A DNA stretch of 64,000 bases, taken from NCBI GenBank assembly GCA_036346205.1, contig JARFJB010000398.1:124001-188000 (forward strand), written 5' to 3'. Shown piece after piece: positions 43,936-55,544 of the stretch. Position numbers and translations under genes: made by a program. The notes under the pieces are model-generated. The model saw only the letters and a program-made list of their open reading frames with translations. It had not been told where the DNA came from and did no database searches. Positions within the stretch are counted from its first letter, which is position 1. Each line of letters starts with the position of its first letter. Origin of the DNA: Vesta saturnalis. Its lineage: Eukaryota; Arthropoda; Insecta; Coleoptera; Lampyridae.

Positions 43936-46232
43936 TAGTTGAAGATAAAATTTTTTTAAAGTATATGAAATATCCTATATGTAATTGAATTTAACGTATA
44001 AAATTTGCTCTGAATAGAATTTGCTTTCTAACGCATGCGTTAATGAACTTAAGTGAAAAATAAGTAAAGCTGTCAAAAAAATGTCAAATAATTAAGAAAT
44101 TTTAATGTTTGGATCAAAATGAAAATTTAGAAAAAGAAAAGGAAATAATTAGCTTCACAGGTGTTTACACAAGTAAATAATTGAAATTCTTAATTAATAA
44201 CATATAACAAATATAAATTGCAGGGAAATACTAATAAACAGGGTTATAAAATTTAAAACTCACATATACAGTCCTTCCTGTCGATAGAATGATGTCTTCA
44301 AAACTTCAGCTGGATGCAGGCGATGTTCCCTCGGCTACAGTTGTTACTAATATCCAACTGCTATCTCGGTTCTCGAAGACACCACCTTCCAAGCTTCAAG
44401 ATGTTTTCTTTCCAAAAACGGCAAACTCCAAACACTTATTTACTACGGTAACTTTTTATTTAAAATGGTTTTAAATCTTTATGAGTGATATCGTTTAAAA
44501 TGTATTTTTAAGTATCCAAGATTTTTGTTAACACACTTTTATTTTAGTTACCGAAAATAATATTTATTTAAAAGGAATTGTCCGGAGAAATAAAACAAAC
44601 TTTGACCAAATAAAAATGGAATTTAATTTGGTATATAAGAATTATTTTAAATTGGAAAACACGAAAACAAATCTACACAAAATCGTGACATCAATTAATC
44701 GTACAGAATTATTTTATTAAAAACGACAGGTATCGGTGACCGAACTATTCAATTTTAACCAACGATACAGAAACAAGTGCTCTCGAAATTATTCGTAACG
44801 TAAACTTTCTCGACGATAATAAATTAGGTTATGTAAACACAAATTTAACAACACTGTTTTAACTTTTCACTTTTTGAACAAATTCTAGAGAGAGTGATTT
44901 CCTGAGCGCTTGCTTTTATAGGTTTCTGGTTGCTACAGAGATTTCAATTTTTTTACAGCCATATTGCAAAATTTACAATGGATGTGATTGGATGATCAAA
45001 ATTATGAATTGTACATAAATGGAATTTTGGCCATAACTTTCTTATACATGGTCGGAAATGAAAATTAAAAACGGAAATGAAAACTACGTGAAATTTTGAA
45101 TACAAGGACACCTAACAAGCAATAATTCCTAACACTAATAAACGAAATAACTTAATCTAATCAAAATAAGCTTTTAACTATATACACTTACAAGCTACAC
45201 TAAAATTACTTGCGAAAATGGAATTCTGAGGACAATTTACATAAGAAAACATATCTTTTATGTTCGAAACATTTAATTTAATGAAAATTTTAAGCTTTTG
45301 TAAATTTGTCTAGAATTCACCTCAGATTTAGCATAATTTTGCGGATAAAAACGCTGTATCCTTATAAAACTTATTCATATGGAGAAGAACATCTATTATT
45401 TGCTTTAAGAGCAAAACTAAATCTAATAATGTGGAAAAAGTATAAAATTATGAAAAAAACTAAAATTTACAACGTAACCATACTTAAATTTAAATATGAA
45501 ATTAATTCATATTAAAAATGTTTTAACACTTAAAATGTTATGTTTAAGGTTTGTACTACTTGTCTTTATTGTTCTCACTATTTATTTGCAATGCATAATG
45601 TTATTCAGTCTTGCATTGAAAAAGTCTCATCGTCTAACACTTTTTAGAATTTTACACTATAAAATGTACGGCACTATAAATGTTTGTATGCCATAATGTT
45701 CTAAATGTTTTCTTCTTGTGAATCATGTATTATAATTTTGTCACTAATTCGCTAACAAAAATGTGTGCGAAAATTGTCTATACTGTCCATATTATAACCC
45801 TTTTACTAAATTTTGTATTTCCTGCCTTTAAAACTAAACATACACTATCCCTAACATAATCCTAACTACATAGTCCATGTTTAAACACCTGTAAAATGCC
45901 TACTTGCCAAATTACCTTTGAAAATTTGAGTTTTATTGCAAAAATTACACTACTAAAATGACTCTACGAAAATGGTGATATCTAACATTCTTGACAATTT
46001 TGGTAGCAGCAAATTGCTTTTATGATGAAACCAAACTTAGCAAATGATATTCAGATCAATTTATACCAAATAAATTTATTTTAAACACATCGTGAAGCAG
46101 ATTTATGTAAAATTGTGTCTCGCACTTGTATCGAGCCAGAAATTACCCCTTTTTATGACCCAAATGTCATGTAAGCTGTCTGATACTTCTATTACCTCTT
46201 TCTAAACATCTCAATATATATATTAGATTAGG
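43936..46232. other. Non-coding, loosely similar to 57.7-59.9 kb
   Basis: No gene motif. The region and 57720-59900 both follow a (TA)n tract and share short islands (GGGGATAG-GTTCA, ACGCATGCGTT, GCCATAACTTT, CATAACCCTTT), suggesting two old copies of one repeat. One open block (44289-44474) has no recognisable motif. Confidence 0.4.
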
Positions 46233-46241
46233 TAAACAAAA

Positions 46242-46616
46242 CCGAGCTGGTAGAGTATTCGTGATACGACCTGCTTAGCGTTTGGGAGGTAATGGGTTCG
46301 ATTCCAATTACCGTCTACCTTGTATGAGGTTTTTTCAGGGGGTTTTCCTCATACACATGTAGCGGCATGGTCACTGCGTATATGTATACCTTGTGCGGCT
46401 ACTTAGATCAATGTTAGGGTAGTATTTTCCCTCAGAACCCTAACTCCGTTCCTTCCTATCCTATACTGACCACACCCATCCTTAATCCCACCATGCATAT
46501 ATACGTAATGTATGTATGTATGCTGGGAATCCATGATTGTGCCTGAAGAAGCTTGGAAAGCTGTAGCAGCCGCCTTGGGAGGGAATGATATACGTGACCT
46601 TTCATTTCCTTATAGA
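46242..46616 (+). mobile_element. tRNA-derived SINE, copy 2
   Basis: Head CCGAGCTGGTAGAGTATTCG, B-box GGGTTCGATTCCAATTAC, then the same roughly 300-bp body as 9125-9504 in opposite orientation, including GTTTTTTCAGGGGGTTTTCC and AATCCCACCATGCATATATA. Flanked by a perfect 9-bp duplication, TAAACAAAA, at 46233-46241 and 46617-46625. With copy 1 it defines the family's ends. Confidence 0.9.
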
Positions 46617-46683
46617 TAAACAAAACTACTATAACCTAACAGAATTAGATTAGATAAAAGCTACTCTAACCTATTAAAAAAAA

Positions 46684-46768
46684 ATTACATTGACCGGGAA
46701 TCGAACCCACACCGAAGGCGATGTAAGCGACCATTCTACCGCTAGCCTAAACGTACTCTACCGGTTTG
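46684..46768 (-). other. tRNA-like SINE head fragment
   Basis: Minus strand: GGCTAGCGGTAGAATGGTCG (A-box) and GTGGGTTCGATTCCCGGTCA (B-box), 53 bp apart. Acceptor ends do not pair well, so not a functional tRNA; probably a different tRNA-derived SINE, only 68 bp from SINE copy 2. Confidence 0.5.
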
Positions 46769-47640
46769 ACATTGAAAATTCAATTTGAGTATTAGGCATT
46801 TTCAAGTGACTACAACGTGTGACCTTGTCTGATGTTGGACAACTTTTACACACGTTCTTATGGGATGTGATTGCTTTCTGACAATTTTATCGAAAATCGT
46901 AGGCGGTGAAAATGTTTCTGTGCTAATACTTGTAGATGAGGATTGTATTTGATACAATTCACCAAAAATACGTGAATGAAATGAACATACATAATATTGA
47001 AAAGTTCGTGCGACTTTTAGGTTAGTTATCATCAAACTCGTCAAATTAAATAATTACATTCAAGATAAGGCGCTTTTGGCAAAGATATGTTAAAATGTAT
47101 GTTATAGATTCGTTACTACACTGGAATACCAAGCAGTAGAATCGATTTTTTTAGTCCAAAATGGCATACGGTGTAGCACAAAAAAGTTGCAAAGATTTAA
47201 AGTGGTCGAAATGGTTGCCGGTGGCGCCCTCTAGAAACCACAACTAAATGGACCACAAATTTGAATTTGTCATCCCAAAAAAACCCCGTATACGAAATTT
47301 CATGAAACTATTTCGAAACAGTCGAAAGATATTGAAGAAAACGCGATTTTTTTTTTCAACTTTGACACCCTGTATCTCGGAAACGACGCATTTCCGGACA
47401 CATGTACACATGAACTTTTTTGCTTAGAATGATGAGTTCTAGCACGCCTTTAATTTTGGCGGATTAGATAAGATTCACCCTGTATAGCAAGCATATTTTA
47501 TTAAAAATATTTTAATACGCTACGCTGCTGAACACGTCCGCCTCCTATGCCGTTATTAACTAACTTCAGATACTTCAGTGGAGGATGGGTGATGCGCATA
47601 TGCATACGCTAATGTTAAATCTTCGAACTCGAATGGCGGA
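46769..47640. other. Non-coding repeat, family not identified
   Basis: The stretch 47340-47490 contains ACACCCTGTATCTCGGAAAC and TTCACCCTGTATAGC, wording common at ends of insect mariner-like elements and their MITEs. No transposase found. The rest is featureless. Confidence 0.4.
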
Positions 47641-47649
47641 TGACATGTA

Positions 47650-49334
47650 CTTAACTTAACTTAACTTAACCTTCACGCCATTCCCTTGCAGGGTAGGGAA
47701 AACAATCCCTGCTTCTTATTTATTTTTCATTCACAATCTTTCTCCATGCTTTTCTATCTCCGCATACCTCCCTAGCTTCCGCAAGATTCATACATAGTCT
47801 CCGACATGCCCTTTTGTTTTTAAAACTCCTTATCTTTCTTCCCTTTATCATAGATTCTACTACATTCAGCCAAGTTTTACGCGGCCTACCAGGCCCGGCC
47901 TTTCCCCTAACCTAACCCACATATATTTGTTTCGTTAATCTTGCGTTGTTCATTCTCTCAATGTTATATCTATCCATCATCGTCTTTTCCTCACCACACT
48001 CCGTCATTATGCATTCATTTTTTATCTTTGCACCACCATACTTGAGCATTTCACCAGTGATTTCATCTACGCCTGCTCCCTTGCTGTTTTTCAACCTTCC
48101 TACCGTTTTCTCTACCTCATTAATTCCAATATCCTTCTCAGTTTCATCCATCATTCCTTCTATATTCTCCTTATTTAACCCTTCAGTCTTACTTTCCTCA
48201 CTACTGTACAGCTTTCCGAAATATTCTTGCCAGCATTTGCTCACTTCACAATCGTCCATACTATTTCGTTTCGAGCATTCATCACTCTTGCAGCGTTCTG
48301 TTTTGGGCCACGTTTTGTATTTTTGACGCATTACCAGAAGAGTTTTTTGTTTCTCTCAAAATCATTCTGTATTTTCTCTCCTACCACAGCCATCACTTCC
48401 TCTTTACTTATTCTCACTGCCTCCCTCGCTTCTTTGTTTCTTAATCTGTACACCTCATACAATCGCTTCTTCTCAGTCTCATTTTTTGCAGCAATCATTG
48501 CCATGTACGCATCTTTTTTCTTACATACTGCCTTTTTTACCGACTCATTCCACCAAGCACATTTTTTCTGTCCACCTACAGTCACTCTTCCACATATTCG
48601 CACGGCACAATTGACAACAGAGCTTTTCAAGCTTATCCATGCACTTTCAACGTCAGTGTCTTTTATCTGTTCGTTCCACACTGTTTCATTCACATTCAAC
48701 TCTTTACTCACAGCATCTGCGTATTTCATTCTCGCACCATTATCCACTAGTTTATCAACACTAATTCTGGACGTTCGCACTACGTTTGCTTTCCTTCTCC
48801 AGACCCACTTTTGCCCTAAACACACTCTCGATATAACCAAAAAGTGGTCCGATCCACACTCCGCTCCGCGCATCACTGTTGTGTCTTTCACCAGGTTTCT
48901 AAGCCGTTCATCATATACTATGAAGTCTATCATACTTTTTGATTCACCTCTTTGCCATGTATACATCTGCACATTTTTATGTTTAAACCACGTATTGGAT
49001 ACAAGCAGGCTTCTCTCCACACAGATGTTCAGCAGGTGTTCACCGTTCTCATTGACTGTTCGGTCTCCGAACTTTCCTAGAACGCGTTCACTATGTTCTC
49101 TCTGTACACCCACCCATCCATTCATATCCCCACTATAATCACTCTTTCGTTTGGCTTACATACGTTCAACACGTTCTCTACTTCATTCCAGAAGTTCTCA
49201 CGCTCCTGGTCTCTTTCTCCATTCACCGGTGCATAGCATGCAATAAGAAAAATTCTTCGAAACTCCACTTTCATTCTAACCCATATTACCCGGGGAGATA
49301 CCAGTTCGTACTGTTGATGACATGTGAAAAGCAA
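47650..49334 (-). mobile_element. LINE with endonuclease and deleted RT core
   Basis: Minus-oriented. 49334-49122 reads RVIWVRMKVEFRRIFLIACY (endonuclease strands). After a shift, 49125-48331 is open for 264 codons with GESKSMIDFIVYDERL and GAECGSDHFLVISR (catalytic SDH) and a charged linker. 48331-47912 reaches the start of RT (NSKGAGVDEITGEMLKYGG) and then jumps, by deletion of the RT palm, to a C-terminal piece (47690-47880: GRPRKTWLNVVES, CMNLAEAREVCGDRKAW). The element ends in four TTAAG units (47650-47670). Likely an RTE-like or related clade; the missing RT prevents a firm call. Confidence 0.7.
48331..49125 (-). pseudogene. LINE endonuclease C-terminus and linker, open
   Basis: 264 codons from MNGWVGVQREHSERVLGKFG. 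It holds NTWFKHKNVQMYTWQRGESK and the final catalytic block AECGSDHFLVI, then a Lys/Glu-rich linker (KNETEKKRLYEVYRLRNKEA) that joins endonuclease to RT in such proteins. The length without lesions suggests relative youth or selection until recently. The large plus-strand open frame over the same bases is its antisense shadow. Confidence 0.75.
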
Positions 49335-49520
49335 TTTTCTTTTTTTGGTTTTTTATGTAATTGGTTTCTACTACCATAGGGTAATTTAAATTGAGTTAAG
49401 TTGTAGTTTCTTTTATGTTATTGTTACAAGTTTATATTAAAATGTTATGTAATAGTTAAGAGTTTTGTTTTGTTGATTTTTTAAATAAAGTTTCTCCAAT
49501 GCAGTTTTATAAATTAGCGT

Positions 49521-49746
49521 ATATTGAAATAACCCCGACTTCCGTCGTTGTTGCGGTGTTGCCAATAGAATGTTTATTTGTAATTCTTAAAATAATTATT
49601 TTATTAATCGAATTTGTTAGATTAGGTTAGAATAGATTCCTTCAGGACTTTTTATTAATGTTAATTCACATTTAAAATTTACATCAAGGTACCAATACCA
49701 ATTGGCAACGCAGCGTGCAGAAGTCAGGGGTTATTCAATTCAATAT
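49521..49746. mobile_element. MITE with about 45-bp inverted ends
   Basis: Left ATATTGAAATAACCCCGACT...GGTGTTGCCAAT; right ATTGGCAACGCAGCGTGCAG...GGGGTTATTCAATTCAATAT. TA-containing flanks. No coding sequence. Confidence 0.75.
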
Positions 49747-49935
49747 CAATACACGACGCCCTAAATTATGGTATGGATGGCAATATAGAATGTTTAAAAA
49801 CAGCAAAATAATAAATAATTAAATACCAAATATTTATTAAGAATAGTCTCATGATTTTTATAATCAATCTCATGAATTTCTAGCTTGGTGCTCATGAAAA
49901 AGCAGGATATTGATCTCAACACTGGCTACTGTATT

Positions 49936-50205
49936 AATTGTGTCAATAATTTTAAGGCACTTTTAAATACTATGCCCTAAATTATTTGATAAGTTTTGTA
50001 TAAAGGGGATCATTGAGAAACTCTTCAAAATGTCTTATGAGATTGATATGAAACTTGTTAAAGTCGAACCAGAAGAGGAAGAAGGAATAAATTCACGTGT
50101 AACCCATCTTATAGTAAATAGTGATCTAATACAAAGTACAATTAATTATAGTTCAAGTAGTACAAAATTTAACAGTATTTTTACAGATAATGTGAATATT
50201 AAGAA
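49936..50205 (+). pseudogene. N-terminus of a zinc-finger gene paralog
   Basis: From MSYEIDMKLVKVEPEEEEGI (50030) through LIVNSDLIQSTINYSSSSTK and IFTDNVNIKN the protein is nearly identical to the N-terminus of the minus-strand gene at 31177. Nucleotide similarity extends upstream to 49936. The copy stops at about 50205, where Penelope sequence begins. Downstream of the Penelope element, 51960-52065 encodes YEFKSNQCDFVTYQKANVRI, a finger with the first Cys replaced by Ser. The retroelement therefore appears to have landed inside this paralog and replaced or separated its finger region. Confidence 0.8.
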
Positions 50206-50229
50206 TATTAATGTGCTAATTCACCTTGT

Positions 50230-50973
50230 CACCCATTAGCACACTATCTGCTAGGTATCATCACACCCTTATCGGGAAAAACCGAATCTATGGTCAAGAA
50301 TACGCAGCACTTCGTGGAAACCATCAGAAACTTCCAACCAAACCACGAAGAAATACTGGTAAGCTTCGACATTGTGAGTCTATTCACAAATGTGCCTACC
50401 GATAAGGCACTAACTATCATAAGGGACAAGCTGGAAAAGGATGAAACGTTAGACGAACGCACGCAACTCTCGGTAAACACAATAATGGAACTTCTGACAA
50501 TATGCATTAGAACTACATATTTCCAGGTAGAAGACAAGTTCTACCAACAAGAGTTTGGGATGGCTATGGGTTCCCCACTATCACCCATAGTGAGCAATAT
50601 ATATATGGAAGACTTTGAAGACCAAGCGATATCCGAATTCACAGAGAAACCAAGGATATGGCTTAGATACGTGGACGATACCTTCGTAGTTTGGCAACAC
50701 GGCAAGCATAAGCTAGATGAATTCCTAGATCATCTAAATAGCCGCGCACCCACCATCAAATTCACAATGGAATTGAGTCGGAACAAAAACTGCCATTCCT
50801 GGATGTACTTGTACACAGGAATGACAACACTTTCACGACAAGTGTATACAGGAAACCTACCCACACGGGAGGTACCTACACTACAACTCAATCACCACAA
50901 AAACTTGAAGTTAGGCGTAGCAAAATGCTTGTACGATAGAGCAAAACAATATGCTCAAAACAAGAGGACCTGA
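50230..50973 (+). pseudogene. Penelope reverse transcriptase, truncated
   Basis: The open block reads ILVSFDIVSLFTNVPTDKAL (first catalytic Asp), FYQQEFGMAMGSPLSPIVSN and WLRYVDDTFVVWQ (YVDD active site), then a thumb region that ends prematurely at 50973. Sequence before SPLAHYLLGIITPL is absent, so the N-terminal part and early fingers are lost. Between 50974 and 51160 the frame is broken by stops and shifts. The enzyme copies element RNA at a nick; both catalytic motifs remain but the protein cannot be made whole. Confidence 0.85.
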
Positions 50974-51161
50974 ACAGAGAAAAGAAAATATCGCTAGAAC
51001 ACTCAAAGAAAATGGCTACCCCGATCTAACACCTAACCTTAACAGGAAAGGGTAACCGAAAAGAAGAACCTAAATATACAGCGATAATACCTTATATACA
51101 AGGTACCTCAGACAAAATACGAAGGATAGGCAACAAATACAAGATACGCACTGCCTTCAAA

Positions 51162-51590
51162 TTGACCAGAACGCTCAGGGGAATAGTAACCAAAACCAAA
51201 CCATACAATGAAGATCAGAATTCCAAGAATTGTGTATATAACCTACCATGCGAATGCGGCAGAGCATACATAGGAGAGAGCAGTAGACCACTCAAAGTGA
51301 GAACTCAGGAACACAAGAACAACGTCCGCAAGGGCGAAACAGAAAGATCAAGAATCGCTGAACATGTCTGGAACGAAGACCACCGCATCCAATGGGATAA
51401 CATACAGATAGTGGCAAAGGACGAGAATACAACTCGTCGGAAACTCAAAGAAGCCACATTCATCGCACTAGCAGAAAATCCAATAAGCCAAGCTAGTGTA
51501 GAAATGAAACCCATATGGATTCCAATAATGCGCGAAGAGCTTAAGCGCAATACACCTGCGCAAGAGGTTACGGCGCAACACGCGCAATAA
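51162..51590 (+). pseudogene. Penelope GIY-YIG endonuclease domain, open
   Basis: 142 codons without a break. NCVYNLPCECGRAYIGESSR carries the (G/V)-Y...Y-I-G pair, with a Cys-x-Cys between as in insect Penelope elements. The catalytic Arg and helix follow in LKVRTQEHKNNVRKGETERS, then IAEHVWNEDHRI, and a Glu in REELKR further on. The domain nicks target DNA in these elements. It is the C-terminal part of the RT polyprotein; the Met at 51162 is not a natural start. Confidence 0.85.
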
Positions 51591-51650
51591 ACTTCTGCGC
51601 AACCACGAAAATAGTTTAATATATATATAAGTTCTAACAAATATATATTG

Positions 51651-51725
51651 GATTACTCAGTGGCTCAGCGGTAAAGGTGTCAGACTAGTAAGTGAAAGGT
51701 ACCAAGTTCGAATCTGAGAGTAGTC
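51651..51725 (+). other. tRNA-like segment in the Penelope 3' region
   Basis: 75 nt. Ends GATTACT and AGTAGTC pair over 7 bp (one G-U). A-box-like TGGCTCAGCGG and B-box-like AAGTTCGAATC are present. The anticodon arm is imperfect, so probably not a working tRNA. Confidence 0.5.
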
Positions 51726-51774
51726 AAGTGCTTGAGAAAAATTAGATATAACAAATGAATTCGACTCAAGTGCG

Positions 51775-51850
51775 AAAACAGTCCTTCTCAGGACTAAGCC
51801 TGATGACGGAAGCAGAGTCCGCTTCCGAAACGTCGCGCTCAAAAAGCATA
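51775..51850 (+). ncRNA. Hammerhead-ribozyme-like motif
   Basis: CTGATGA at 51800-51806 is followed by stem GGAAGC/GCTTCC (51808-51813, 51821-51826) and GAAA at 51827-51830, then CGTC: the conserved core of a hammerhead with stem II. A 6-bp hairpin AGTCCT/AGGACT lies just upstream. One extra C sits at the base of stem II. Penelope elements are known to carry hammerheads near their ends. Activity not shown; stem III would be very short. Confidence 0.5.
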
Positions 51851-52214
51851 AACTGTGGAAATAGGCCGATCAACTCCACTAATCGTTATTCAAGTTCTGA
51901 ATACAAATACAATAAATATGTTTATGCAATGTCAAAGAAGTAGTTCAAAAATCCATCTTAAAGGTATTCTTCAGGTTATGAATTTAAAAGCAACCAATGT
52001 GATTTTGTAACATATCAAAAAGCTAATGTAAGAATTCATGTAAAAAGACGCGTAAATTATTTCGGCGACTTTTTGACAAATTCATATTTATAATCCTCAG
52101 GTCACTAATAACTTAGCTCTACTCCTCGTTATTCGGATTGAACTGACAGCCACTGTTGTATTATGCTTATTTATAGCGGTCACTTTCTCCGTGTTCGTTA
52201 TCTTCCATTCTGTT

Positions 52215-52590
52215 TTTTTTTATGTTTCACTATTGCGTTTTTGGTTTTATTGATGGTTGTTCTTCCTTCACTCTGATTAACGCCAATCTCCATGTACTTG
52301 GTAGTCTTAGGGCGTCATCTTGTGTATTTAGATTGCTAGTGTGTTTTTCTATTTCTATAGCTTCTTATATTATCCTTTTTGTTAAGTGTTCCTCGCCTGC
52401 TATTCTTTTCGTTTCCTCAAAATTTATTCCATGTTTAGTATTTTGCACATGTGCTAAGGATGAAGTTGCATTTTTCATCACTGCTAGTATGTGCTCCTCT
52501 ACTCTTGCGTCTCTTAGTCTGCCCTATGTAGACACGATCACAATCACCACATGGAGTTTTGTAAATACCTTGGTCTTCTAAATAAATTTT
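52215..52590 (-). pseudogene. GIY-YIG fragment of a second Penelope element
   Basis: Minus strand from about 52590: GIYKTPCGDCDRVYIGQTKR (GIY...VYIG pair with Cys-x2-Cys), then, across frameshifts, RGAHTSSDEKC and phrases consistent with the domain's helices (SLAHVQNTKHG, EAIEIEKHT in shifted frames). It differs from the plus-strand copy 1 kb away, so it belongs to another family. The 5' side abuts a (CA)n tract at 52600. No RT portion was found. Confidence 0.7.
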
Positions 52591-52597
52591 CTTGTCA

Positions 52598-52605
52598 GGC
52601 ACACA

Positions 52606-52657
<52 letters not shown>

Positions 52658-52682
52658 GACACAACACACATACACACACAGA
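52598..52682. repeat. (CA)n microsatellite
   Basis: Uninterrupted CA runs with a few AAACA and GACA variants. Confidence 0.92.
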
Positions 52683-52689
52683 TTTAACA

Positions 52690-54100
52690 AATTTTTGTTC
52701 GATGAAAAGTACAAATATATATTTATACAAGTTCCACTTGGTTTCGCAAAAATCAAAGTGTTGCGAAAATTATAATAACAAAACTAAAATAATAATATTT
52801 TACCTTTTTAAAATAAGGGTATGAAATATGGAATATAAAGGAAACTACTAAAAACTGTTTTTATTTGGAGAAAGCGGAAATATAGATGCCAGAAGCATAG
52901 TGTCACCGGGTGTGAAAATTTTAAGTGTTAATAATTAATAGATTTAAAATGTTTTGTTTCCAAGTGACATTTTCAGTACACAGAATTGCTTCTAGTGTTT
53001 TGTTAAGTGCTGGGGTTTCATTTTCGTTGAACTATTTTTTGCATCGCATTTTTATTTATGCGGATTTATTGTAACAAGTTCCTAGTTAAATGATAGTTTC
53101 GTGTATACAGCGCACCTCGAATAAATAATAAAATTGCTGAAAATAGAACGCTTAATTAGTTTCTGTAAATGTAAAGTTCGTTTCAATAAATATGTATATG
53201 GAAGTCAAAAACGGTTTGCTAAAGTTTATGTCAAGCTAATTTACGAATTAAGAAGCTGCTGATTGTCGTCGATAAAATACGGGAAGAAGTTAATGCCGTT
53301 TCGTTTAAGTACTGTCTAGATATCAACTACATGTATAAAGCACATTAATTCGTAAACTAATTATTTCGGACTGCATTGATTGTTTCATTCAAAGTAGGTA
53401 CTGCAAGATTTGTAAAATTTAGATGCTCAACGTTTTCTTTATTCTTTTGATGTTAATCAAAATTTATGATATATAAAATAGATAAATTTGGGTTATTGGC
53501 ATTCTGCAGGAATTATTCAACATCACACTATATAAATGTCATTTGAGTTATATTCTGTGTGTTTAGGTATTTCACTGACTTTATTTCTCCCTGCTGGTTG
53601 TTATTTTGAATATATATGAATAAATTGAGTGTGTTTTTCTTTAAGCGTACATATTGTGTAATCCTAATCTTGAAAGATACTGTAACGTAATTATGAAGTG
53701 AGTAGGTCGTTGAACGAAAAACTAACCTATTTGCACGCCAACGATTGCTTTGCGAGTAGTCGCAAATTTTTTTTTGAGGCTTTTATAGGAACCAACTTAC
53801 CGATTCTGGTCATTGATTTGCCCGAAGTCGCGAAAAAGGTAATTTATTTATTTGTTGGGGCGTAGCTGTGTACTTTTCGAATTAGGTATTACGGCCCCGA
53901 TATTGACGTGTGTAAAGTCATAGGACTATAAATTTTCGATCACATTTAGTTTTGTTGTGACGTGTTTTTCGTTTTAAATTGAAGAGTTAATACTGGTTTT
54001 GACTAGTTATTTTTGGTTATTTGAGCCAGTGAGTTTACGTTGAAGCTTATCGAAAGGTATCATCAGTTTTGAGTTTTATTATCGCCATTTGGATGATTTT
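52690..54100. other. No gene recognised
   Basis: AT-rich, with no conserved motif on either strand. Confidence 0.5.
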
Positions 54101-54107
54101 AGATGAC

Positions 54108-55130
54108 GCTTAGGTTTTAATTGAAGTTTTGTGATCTTTTATCCCGATTTTGACGTTAGGGAGTTGTGACGAGTGCCCATTTGGAGCATTAAGTAAGAAC
54201 ACCGCCATCCCGATGAGCTGTGCCGTTGCCCGCGCATCACCTTTACGGAATGATACTCTAATGAGTGTTTGGCCCGTAACAATAGGTAGTACATTGCAAA
54301 TTACACCATAAGTCATAGGAATTACACTATATCTACTGTTTTTCAGATTTTCCGGATTTTCTTCAACCTCCGGGATTTTCTCTTCGTCTCTTCATATTGA
54401 ATAAATCAATTGAATCATGATCTGCCACGAAATATTCTTCGGACGAGCTACTCTCTTCGTTTAAACTGCACCCTGTTATTCTATCTTACGGTTAGTTTGA
54501 CTTAGGATGGTGGTCGATGTGCTAAGAGACGCTAGATTAGTCAAATTCGTTTTATCCTGACCAATTTTTCTTTTTACTTGAAGTTTAGAGGTAGTTGCAG
54601 TTGGTACAACTTTCCCCACTTTCCTTCTTTGGTTAGGTACTGCTTTTTTTGCGTATGCACGGAACAGGCGAAATCTACTGGCGCCGTAGGATTTCTTGAA
54701 GCTTCAGGCGCTTGAAGATGTGAAACGACATCTCCTTCTTCGATCGAACTCTTAAATAAGATTTACCGAAAAATACCATTATATCATATACACTTACTGA
54801 ACGCGCATTTTGCCGTACCCAAGTTCTTATCTCTTCAGTATAATGCGACATAAGACTTGTCGAGGAGCTGAAGCTTATGCGTGGAGTGTGGCGGCAAATA
54901 CACAATGGTAATATTGTTATCCATAGCCATGCTGATGATATCAATATTGCGAGTGTGCGAATTATGACCGTCTAATATGAGCAAAACTGGAGACTCGGGC
55001 TTCACTGTCGCTATAAAATGTTTAAACCACTTTGTGAAAATGTTATTGTGGAAGTGTCATCTGATGGATGACACTCGAACTTCATTTCAGGAGGGACGCC
55101 CTTTGCAAGCTGCAGACTTTAATTTTTTCT
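54108..55130 (-). pseudogene. pogo/CENPB-type transposase, 3' half
   Basis: Minus strand: NNIFTKWFKHFIATVKPESP, then LLILDGHNSHTRNIDII with the second catalytic Asp (about 54960-54985). After a shift, LPPHSTHKLQLLDKSLM with the third Asp, and EEIRTWVRQNARSVSVYDIM. The N-terminal DNA-binding half is missing. Sequence down to 54108 (VTGQTLIRVSFRKGDARATA, open 54316-54110) may be the C-terminal tail or flank; unclear. Related to, but distinct from, the transposase at 34.3-36.2 kb. Confidence 0.65.
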
Positions 55131-55403
55131 AGGGAATGGTGGTCATAAATATGGAATACTATTTCACACTTTTATCAACTGCTATAATTTTTCTATATCT
55201 AGAAAAACCAAACTTACCCAAAAATTTTAATATGATGATTCAGTAATCTCACATGGACAACGATTTAAATAAACACCGATTATTTTATCATAAACGCGTA
55301 AAAACAATAAGACCCGCCATTCATTTATGACGCCGCAAAACAAACAACAGTTCTTGGCGAAGTAACAAACCGTACTAGAGATGGGATGGATTGAGATTTA
55401 AAA

Positions 55404-55529
55404 GTAAATTTTGTCTTTACGTATGTAGAACTGATGTAAATTCTAAATTTTAACTATAAGTAACTTGATTGTTGTCTCATTAAAATTTTGAATTTACATC
55501 AGTTCTACATACATAAAAACAAAATTTAC
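55404..55529. mobile_element. Foldback MITE, complete
   Basis: 126 bp made of two roughly 38-bp inverted arms: GTAAATTTTGTCTTTACGTA...ATGTAAATTC and GAATTTACATCAGTTCTACA...CAAAATTTAC. A half copy lies at 40703-40782. Confidence 0.85.
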
Positions 55530-55544
55530 ATAGATTGGGGCTTG

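Larger units (their letters stand above)
50206..51950 (+). mobile_element. Penelope-like retroelement
   Basis: Plus-oriented: RT, then a GIY-YIG endonuclease, then a 3' region with a tRNA-like segment and a hammerhead-like motif. RT plus C-terminal GIY-YIG is diagnostic of Penelope-like elements. The 5' part of the RT is missing (5' truncation). The element interrupts a zinc-finger gene paralog. The boundary near 51950 is approximate. Confidence 0.85.

Noticed and set aside
48227..49138. 303-codon plus-strand open frame
   Set aside because: Antisense to the LINE endonuclease frame, which has recognisable motifs; composition is hydrophobic by chance.
51657..51842. Minus-strand open frame opposite the Penelope 3' region
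   Set aside because: Explained by the tRNA-like and hammerhead-like structures of the element; no protein motif.
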